Part shown: piece by piece, positions 59,404 to 64,000 of the stretch
Numbering within the stretch: position 1 is the first letter of the stretch
Layout of the letters: the number at the start of each line of letters is the position of its first letter
From: Parvibaculum sp039973015
GTDB taxonomy: Bacteria > Pseudomonadota > Alphaproteobacteria > Parvibaculales > Parvibaculaceae
DNA: 64,000 bases
Direction: 5' to 3'
Assembly (NCBI RefSeq): GCF_039973015.1
Contig: NZ_JBDWLT010000010.1
Span: forward strand, 124,001-188,000
Notes under the pieces: generated by a model
Told to the model about the DNA's origin: nothing
What the model saw: the letters and a program-made list of their open reading frames with translations, nothing else
Database searches by the model: none
Program-made: the position numbers and the translations under genes

Positions 59404-60015
59404 ATGTCCCAGTCCCTCATCCTCGCCTCCGGCAGCGCCGTCCGGCAGAAACTCCTTGCCGATGCGGGCCTTGCTTTCACGGCGGAGGATTCGCGCGTTG
59501 ATGAAGATGCGATCAAGGCCGGATTCGCGGATGGAGAAGATGGTCCCGAAGCTGCAACCGATGCATTGGCGCTGAAGCTTGCCGAAGCAAAGGCTCTTGC
59601 CGTGTCGGCAAAACATCGCGGCGCACTTGTCATTGGCGCCGACCAGATCCTCTCTTGTGAGGGCAAACGCTACGACAAGCCGAAAAGCATGGAGGAAGCG
59701 CGCGCGAACCTTCTCGCCTTTCGCGGCCACCCGCATATTCTTCATTCGGGCCTTGTCCTGGTGAAAGACGGCAAGACGGTCTGGAACCTGACCGCGCGCG
59801 CAACGCTTACAATGAGAGCCTTCAGCGAGACCTTTCTCGATGAATATCTTGAAACGGCGGGCGAGCGCGTGATGAAGAGTGTCGGCTGTTACCAGCTTGA
59901 AGGGCCGGGCATTCAGCTCTTCGAGAAGATCGAGGGCGATTACTTTTCGATCCTCGGCCTGCCCATGCTGCAGCTGCTCGACGAGCTGCGCCGTCAGGGA
60001 GTGATTAAGTCATGA
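59404..60015 (+). CDS. Maf-like nucleotide pyrophosphatase
   Basis: 203 residues. Conserved Maf start LILASGSAVRQKLLADAGL, middle GADQILSCEGKRYDKP and the C-terminal GCYQLEGPGIQLFEKIEGDYFSILGLPM. Hydrolyses dTTP/UTP or modified nucleotides in the cytoplasm. It sits between ppsR and aroE, the usual order in this group. Confidence 0.9.
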   Translation: MSQSLILASGSAVRQKLLADAGLAFTAEDSRVDEDAIKAGFADGEDGPEAATDALALKLAEAKALAVSAKHRGALVIGADQILSCEGKRYDKPKSMEEARANLLAFRGHPHILHSGLVLVKDGKTVWNLTARATLTMRAFSETFLDEYLETAGERVMKSVGCYQLEGPGIQLFEKIEGDYFSILGLPMLQLLDELRRQGVIKS

Positions 60016-60061
60016 CAAGACCGGGCAAGGAATATCCTCGTTCCGCCGCGAGGCCCGCACC

Positions 60062-60913
60062 ATGAAAAAAGTCTGCGTCATAGGCTGGCCGGTTGCCCAT
60101 TCGCGCTCGCCGCTGATCCACAATCACTGGATTGCCGAGCACCGTATCCCCGATGCGCGCTACGAATTGCTGGCTGTGAAGCCGGAGGATGCGCCCGAAA
60201 CGATCCGTCATCTCCACAAGCTCGATTTCGTCGGCGCGAACGTGACCGTGCCGCACAAGGAGACGGCTTTCGCGACGCTCACCCGTCACGATGCGGTGGC
60301 GGCGCGCCTGAAGGCGGTGAACACCATCGTCACCTGCGAGGACGGGACGCTCGAAGGCCGCAACACGGATGGCTATGGCTTCATGGCGAACCTGAAGGCG
60401 GGTGCGCGGGACTGGCGGATATCGGAAGGCCCCGCGGTGATGCTGGGGGCCGGCGGCGCGGCGCGCGCCATTGCGCTGTCGCTCGAAGAAGAAGGCGCGC
60501 CCGAAATCCGCATCGTCAACCGCACGGTGGAACGCGCCGAGGCGCTGATCCGCGATCTCGGCCTCACCCGCGCGAAGGCGCTGCCGCAGAGCGAGACGGA
60601 GAAGGCGCTCGATGGTGCAGGACTTCTCGTCAACACGACGACGCTCGGCATGAAGGGCGAAAGCGATGTCGATATCGACATATCCGCATTGCCGCGCGAT
60701 GCGGTGGTGACGGATATCGTCTATACGCCGCTCGAAACCGGATTGCTGCGCCGCGCGCGCGAAGCGGGTCACGAGGTCGTGGACGGTCTCGGCATGCTCT
60801 TGCATCAGGCGGTGCCCGGCTTCGAAGCCTGGTTCGGTGTGCGCCCGCATGTGACGGAAGAACTCAGAAACATCGTGCTTGCCGATATCGGTCAGCCGCA
60901 ACAGACGCGATAA
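60062..60913 (+). CDS. aroE: Shikimate dehydrogenase
   Basis: 283 residues. Substrate loop VCVIGWPVAHSRSPLIHNHW, catalytic Lys in GANVTVPHKE and the NADP site MLGAGGAARAIALSL followed by IVNRTVERAEAL. Catalyses the fourth shikimate step. coaE starts about 20 bp downstream. Confidence 0.97.
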   Translation: MKKVCVIGWPVAHSRSPLIHNHWIAEHRIPDARYELLAVKPEDAPETIRHLHKLDFVGANVTVPHKETAFATLTRHDAVAARLKAVNTIVTCEDGTLEGRNTDGYGFMANLKAGARDWRISEGPAVMLGAGGAARAIALSLEEEGAPEIRIVNRTVERAEALIRDLGLTRAKALPQSETEKALDGAGLLVNTTTLGMKGESDVDIDISALPRDAVVTDIVYTPLETGLLRRAREAGHEVVDGLGMLLHQAVPGFEAWFGVRPHVTEELRNIVLADIGQPQQTR

Positions 60914-60932
60914 CGAAAACGGGGGGAAGAAT

Positions 60933-61559
60933 ATGCTTCTTGTCGGCCTCACCGGCTCGATCGGCATGGGCAAGTCGGAAACGGCGAAAATGTTTCGCGA
61001 GGAAGGCGTGCCCGTCTATGACGCGGACGCCGCCGTCCACAAGCTTTATGAAAAGGGCGGCAAGGCGGTGGAGCCGATCCGCGCGGCCTTTCCTTCCGCC
61101 ATTGTTGACGATGCGGTCGACCGCAAGGCGCTGTCGCGCTGCGTCATCGGCATGCCGGATGAAATGAAGAAGCTCGAAGCCATCGTGCATCCGCTTGTCG
61201 GCGAGGCGCAGATGGAATTCCTGCGCGAGAACATGGAAGCGGGCCACGCAATGGCCGTGCTCGATATCCCGCTTCTCTACGAGACGGGCGGCGAAACGCG
61301 TGTCGATGTTGTGGTGGTGGTCTCCGCCCCCTACGATCTGCAGAAGACGCGCGTTCTCGCGCGGCCCGACATGGATGAGGCGAAATTCGCCGCGATCCAC
61401 GCAAAGCAGGTGCCCGACGAGGAAAAGCGCAAGCGCGCGGACTTCGTGGTCGAAAGCGACAAGGGCCTCGATCATGCGCGTGCGCAGGTGGCTGCCATCG
61501 TCGATGCGCTCAAGACCCGCGAGGGCAAGGTGCTGAAGGAACGGCTTCGCACCGGCTGA
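60933..61559 (+). CDS. coaE: Dephospho-CoA kinase
   Basis: 208 residues from the ATG at 60933 after GGGGGGAAGA. Walker A VGLTGSIGMGKSETAKMF, YDADAAVHKLY with Asp and the lid region VLARPDMDEAKFAAI. It makes coenzyme A in the last step. It sits between aroE and the VOC gene, on the same strand as dnaQ. Confidence 0.96.
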   Translation: MLLVGLTGSIGMGKSETAKMFREEGVPVYDADAAVHKLYEKGGKAVEPIRAAFPSAIVDDAVDRKALSRCVIGMPDEMKKLEAIVHPLVGEAQMEFLRENMEAGHAMAVLDIPLLYETGGETRVDVVVVVSAPYDLQKTRVLARPDMDEAKFAAIHAKQVPDEEKRKRADFVVESDKGLDHARAQVAAIVDALKTREGKVLKERLRTG

Positions 61560-61589
61560 GGACAAGAGAGACATGGAAGGAAGCGGGAC

Positions 61590-62018
61590 ATGGAACAACG
61601 CATAAGCTTCATCACGCTTGGTGTTGCCGATCTCGCGCGCGCGCAGGGCTTTTACGAAACGCTGGGCTGGACGCCTTTGCCGCAGAGCAATCCTTCCGTC
61701 TGCTTCTTTCAGTGCGGCGGTATCGTCTTTGCCCTGTTCGGCCGCGACGCGCTCGCGGAAGACGCCAAGCTCGCGCCTTACGGCGAAGGTTTTTCCGGTG
61801 TCGCGCTTGCGCATAATGTGCGCGAGAAAGATGAGGTCGATCAGGTGCTGGCCGAGGCGGAGGCTGCGGGCGGGCGCATCATGAAGCGCGGCGAGGAAGC
61901 TTTCTGGGGCGGCTATACGGGTTATTTCGCCGATCCCGACAATCACATCTGGGAAGTCGCCTGGAATCCGGGCGGCATCATCGGCGAAGATGGGTCGTTC
62001 CATTTCGTGAACGAATAG
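61590..62018 (+). CDS. VOC-superfamily (glyoxalase-like) protein
   Basis: 142 residues. Two beta-alpha-beta-beta-beta modules: ISFITLGVADLARAQGFYETLGW at the N-terminus and YFADPDNHIWEVAWNPG at the C-terminus. Metal ligands His and Glu fit the VOC fold; the first His of glyoxalase I is absent (TLGV), so function is open. Lies between coaE and dnaQ, which are usually adjacent in relatives. Confidence 0.85.
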   Translation: MEQRISFITLGVADLARAQGFYETLGWTPLPQSNPSVCFFQCGGIVFALFGRDALAEDAKLAPYGEGFSGVALAHNVREKDEVDQVLAEAEAAGGRIMKRGEEAFWGGYTGYFADPDNHIWEVAWNPGGIIGEDGSFHFVNE

Positions 62019-62112
62019 GCGAGAATCCGCATACCGCCTTCGGGACCGTCTTTGCTTCGCCAGAAGCGACTTCGGAAAGGCGGCGGAGTCCAAAGGGCGA
62101 TACGGGAACAAT

Positions 62113-62802
62113 ATGCGCGAGATCGTGCTCGATACCGAAACCACGGGCATCAGTCCGCAGGACGGACACCGGCTGGTCGAAATCGGCTGCCTCGAACTTT
62201 TCAACCATGTCGCGACGGGCAAGGTCTACCACACCTATATCGATCCCGAGCGCGACATGCCGGAGGGCGCTTTCCGCGTCCACGGGCTTTCCGAGGAGTT
62301 CCTGCGCGGCAAGCCGAAATTCGCCGATGTGGCGGACGAGTTCCTCGAATTCATCGGCGGCGATCCGCTCGTGATCCACAATGCCTCATTCGACATGGGC
62401 TTCATCAATGCCGAGCTGAAGAAGATCGGACGGACGCCACTTCCCATGTCGCGCGCCATCGACACGCTCGATATGGCGCGGCGAAAGTTTCCCGGCTCCC
62501 AGAACAATCTCGACGCGCTGTGCCGCCGCTTCAATGTCGACAATTCGGGCCGCACCCGGCATGGCGCATTGCTCGACAGCGAGCTTTTGGCCGAAGTCTA
62601 TCTGGAGTTGATGGGCGGGCGGCAGCCGGGCCTCGTATTGCAGGCCGATGCGGGCGGCACGGGCGCGGGCACCAGACGTGTTGCGCGCGAAAGCCGCCCC
62701 GTGGCTCTTGCCCCGCGCCTGAGCGATGAGGAGCGCGCCGCGCACGACGCCTTTGTCGCGACGCTGGGCGAAGACGCGCTCTGGCTCGCCGTGAAGGGCT
62801 GA
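62113..62802 (+). CDS. dnaQ: DNA polymerase III epsilon subunit
   Basis: 229 residues. DnaQ-like 3'-5' exonuclease: Exo I REIVLDTETTGI (Asp-Glu), Exo II HNASFDMGFINAEL and Exo III near SGRTRHGALLDSELLAEVYLEL with His-Asp. The C-terminus is less conserved and binds the polymerase. Proofreads during replication. Ends 12 bp before the convergent secB stop. Confidence 0.96.
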   Translation: MREIVLDTETTGISPQDGHRLVEIGCLELFNHVATGKVYHTYIDPERDMPEGAFRVHGLSEEFLRGKPKFADVADEFLEFIGGDPLVIHNASFDMGFINAELKKIGRTPLPMSRAIDTLDMARRKFPGSQNNLDALCRRFNVDNSGRTRHGALLDSELLAEVYLELMGGRQPGLVLQADAGGTGAGTRRVARESRPVALAPRLSDEERAAHDAFVATLGEDALWLAVKG

Positions 62803-62813
62803 AGCCCCCCGCG

Positions 62814-63320
62814 TCAGTTCGGCTGCTTGGTTTCGGCGATTTCCTGCGCCATCTGCTCGCGGCGCTGCTGATAGAGGCTCACGAAATCGATGGGGTCGAT
62901 CATTAGCGGCGGATAACCGCCGTCGCGTGTGACGTCCGCGAGAACGCGGCGCGCGAAGGGGAAGATCTGGCGCGGGCACTCGACGACGAGCACCGCTTCG
63001 AGATCCTGCTCGGGAATATTGGCGAGGCGGAAGAGCCCGGCATATTCCAGCTCCACCAGGAACATCGGCTTGTCCTTCACCTTGGCGTCGGCACCGATTT
63101 TCAGGGTCACTTCGTAGTCATTGTCGTTCATGCGCTTCACGCCGACATCGACGCGCAAGCCGATCTGCGGCTGCTCCTCGACGGGACCGAGCATTTGCGG
63201 GGCGTTCGGGTTCTCGAAGGAGATATCCTTGACGTATTGCGTCAATACGCGGAGCTGCGCCATCGGCGGTTCGCCGCCATTGCCCGCATTGTCTGTATTG
63301 GTCGAGCCCTGATCCGACAT
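62814..63320 (-). CDS. secB: Protein-export chaperone SecB
   Basis: 168 residues. Core VLTQYVKDISFENPNAP, VTLKIGADAKVKDKPMFLVELEYAGLF, and the conserved LVVECPRQIFPFARRVLADVTRDGGYPPLMIDPIDF. Tetramer that keeps precursors unfolded for SecA. The N-terminal stretch is Asn/Gly-rich. Convergent with dnaQ. Confidence 0.96.
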   Translation of the reverse strand: MSDQGSTNTDNAGNGGEPPMAQLRVLTQYVKDISFENPNAPQMLGPVEEQPQIGLRVDVGVKRMNDNDYEVTLKIGADAKVKDKPMFLVELEYAGLFRLANIPEQDLEAVLVVECPRQIFPFARRVLADVTRDGGYPPLMIDPIDFVSLYQQRREQMAQEIAETKQPN

Positions 63321-63411
63321 TCTTGCCTCACCGCTTCTCGCTTTTTACGAAGGCTGCTGGCTAGCACGGAAAAGGCGGAGCGACAAGAAAGCCCGTGTGT
63401 CTGGAACTGAC

Positions 63412-63960
63412 TTATTGCTTCCAGGGTGAATCGCTGCGCGGGCCCCTGCCCTCCCGGTCATTTTCGTTCTCGCCGATTTCCTCCGCCTCGCCCTCGATGA
63501 CCGGCCCCGGTCTCTCTGAATGAGGGCCCGAATGAGGACCGGGGCGCTGCGGCCCGCCGCCCATGCCGCCAGCCATGCCGCTCGAATAGACGGTGAAGCG
63601 GCTGCTGGCCGCGATGCGCCGTGCCGCGTAGCGGCCGATGGCGCGCCGGAAAGGCGCAATGAGAAGCGCAAAGCCAATGCAATCGGTGAAGAGGCCCGGT
63701 GTCACCATGAGAAGGGCGGCGGCGAAGAGAAAGACGCCATCGAGCATTTCCGCGACCGGCGGCTCGCCCCGCCGCATCGCCTCTTCGGCCCGGCGCCAGG
63801 TCGTGAGCCCCTGCACCCGCAGCAGCGTCGCGCCGATAAAGGCGGTCGCGAGCACGATGCCTACCGTCGGCCAGACGCCGATCGCGCCCCCGACCTTGAT
63901 GAAGATCGCGATTTCGATCAGGGGCACGGCAATGAAGAGAAGGAAGAGAAAAGCGGGCAC
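63412..63960 (-). CDS. fxsA: FxsA family membrane protein
   Basis: 182 residues. N-terminal hydrophobic segment FLFLLFIAVPLIEIAIFIKVGGAIG, then a second hydrophobic hairpin with LLRVQGLTTWRRAEEAMRRGE and a third ending ALLMVTPGLFTDCIGFALLIAPFRRAI. The C-terminal Gly/Pro/Arg-rich tail is low complexity. FxsA is linked to phage exclusion in E. coli, but its basic role is unknown. Often near secB in alphaproteobacteria. Confidence 0.9.
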   Translation of the reverse strand: MPAFLFLLFIAVPLIEIAIFIKVGGAIGVWPTVGIVLATAFIGATLLRVQGLTTWRRAEEAMRRGEPPVAEMLDGVFLFAAALLMVTPGLFTDCIGFALLIAPFRRAIGRYAARRIAASSRFTVYSSGMAGGMGGGPQRPGPHSGPHSERPGPVIEGEAEEIGENENDREGRGPRSDSPWKQ

Positions 63961-64000
63961 GGCTGGCTTTCGGTGGTTTCAGGGAGCGGTTTTGGAAAAT

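Overview
This is a high-GC alphaproteobacterial chromosome segment that includes the origin-proximal region. The order mnmE-mnmG-rsmG-parA-parB beside holA-lptE-leuS, and hemE divergent from the PPDK-regulatory gene with an origin-like gap between them, is the classic alphaproteobacterial arrangement. The dapC-like/ftsK/lolA ... xthA order and the DUF3576 lipoprotein point the same way. The gene mix (two Amt proteins, a quinohemoprotein alcohol dehydrogenase, several sulfotransferases) would suit a Rhizobiales- or Parvibaculum-like bacterium, but the genus cannot be fixed from the sequence alone. No rRNA, tRNA, insertion sequence, prophage or CRISPR array was recognised.

Layout. 0-3.5 kb: 3' part of an amidase gene facing a membrane-anchored PQQ/heme alcohol dehydrogenase. 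3.9-7.6 kb: nitrogen block (glnK-amtB and a second amtB) with an NtrC-type dyad and a sigma-54 promoter. 7.7-12.6 kb: dapC-like aminotransferase, ftsK, lolA. 12.7-18.1 kb: a putrescine-catabolism set (puuD, puuA, spuC-like aminotransferase) interrupted by a divergent TetR/fatty-acid-hydroxylase-type pair; this block separates lolA from xthA. 18.2-18.5 kb: a candidate structured non-coding RNA with its own promoter and terminator. 18.5-23.4 kb: conserved hypothetical gene, xthA, TetR regulator, two hotdog thioesterases, a cyclic-nucleotide-binding protein and an orphan OmpR-type regulator. 23.4-31.2 kb: three sulfotransferases (one fused to TPRs), an L,D-transpeptidase-fold protein, a PLP-homeostasis protein, a ThiE/TenI-like protein and a porin. 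31.9-36.7 kb: DUF3576 lipoprotein, leuS, lptE, holA. 37.2-43.8 kb: the minus-strand chromosome segregation and tRNA-modification operon with three parS sites. 43.9-52.9 kb: DUF255 thioredoxin-fold protein, LysR regulator, hydrolases, LysE exporter, quinone oxidoreductase, GFA protein and two tandem PAS-like proteins. 53-58 kb: rho, a kinase, hemJ, hemH, hemE. 57.96-58.53 kb: putative oriC. 58.5-64 kb: PPDK regulator, maf, aroE, coaE, VOC protein, dnaQ, then secB and fxsA on the other strand.

How it works together. Genes immediately left of the putative origin (hemE, hemH, hemJ, rho, mnmE to parB) read leftwards and those to its right (PPSR, maf, aroE, coaE, dnaQ) read rightwards, so most are co-directional with replication forks leaving about 58.2 kb. 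ParA and ParB, three parS copies about 16-18 kb from the origin, FtsK, DnaQ and HolA make this a replication/segregation hub. The main observations for follow-up are the oriC palindrome, parS sites built into protein-coding codons, the ncRNA candidate at 18.3 kb, a dispersed palindromic repeat present in three places, a short in-frame AEQGA-encoding motif recurring in unrelated genes, and the sulfotransferase cluster. I saw no clearly new defence or biosynthetic system.
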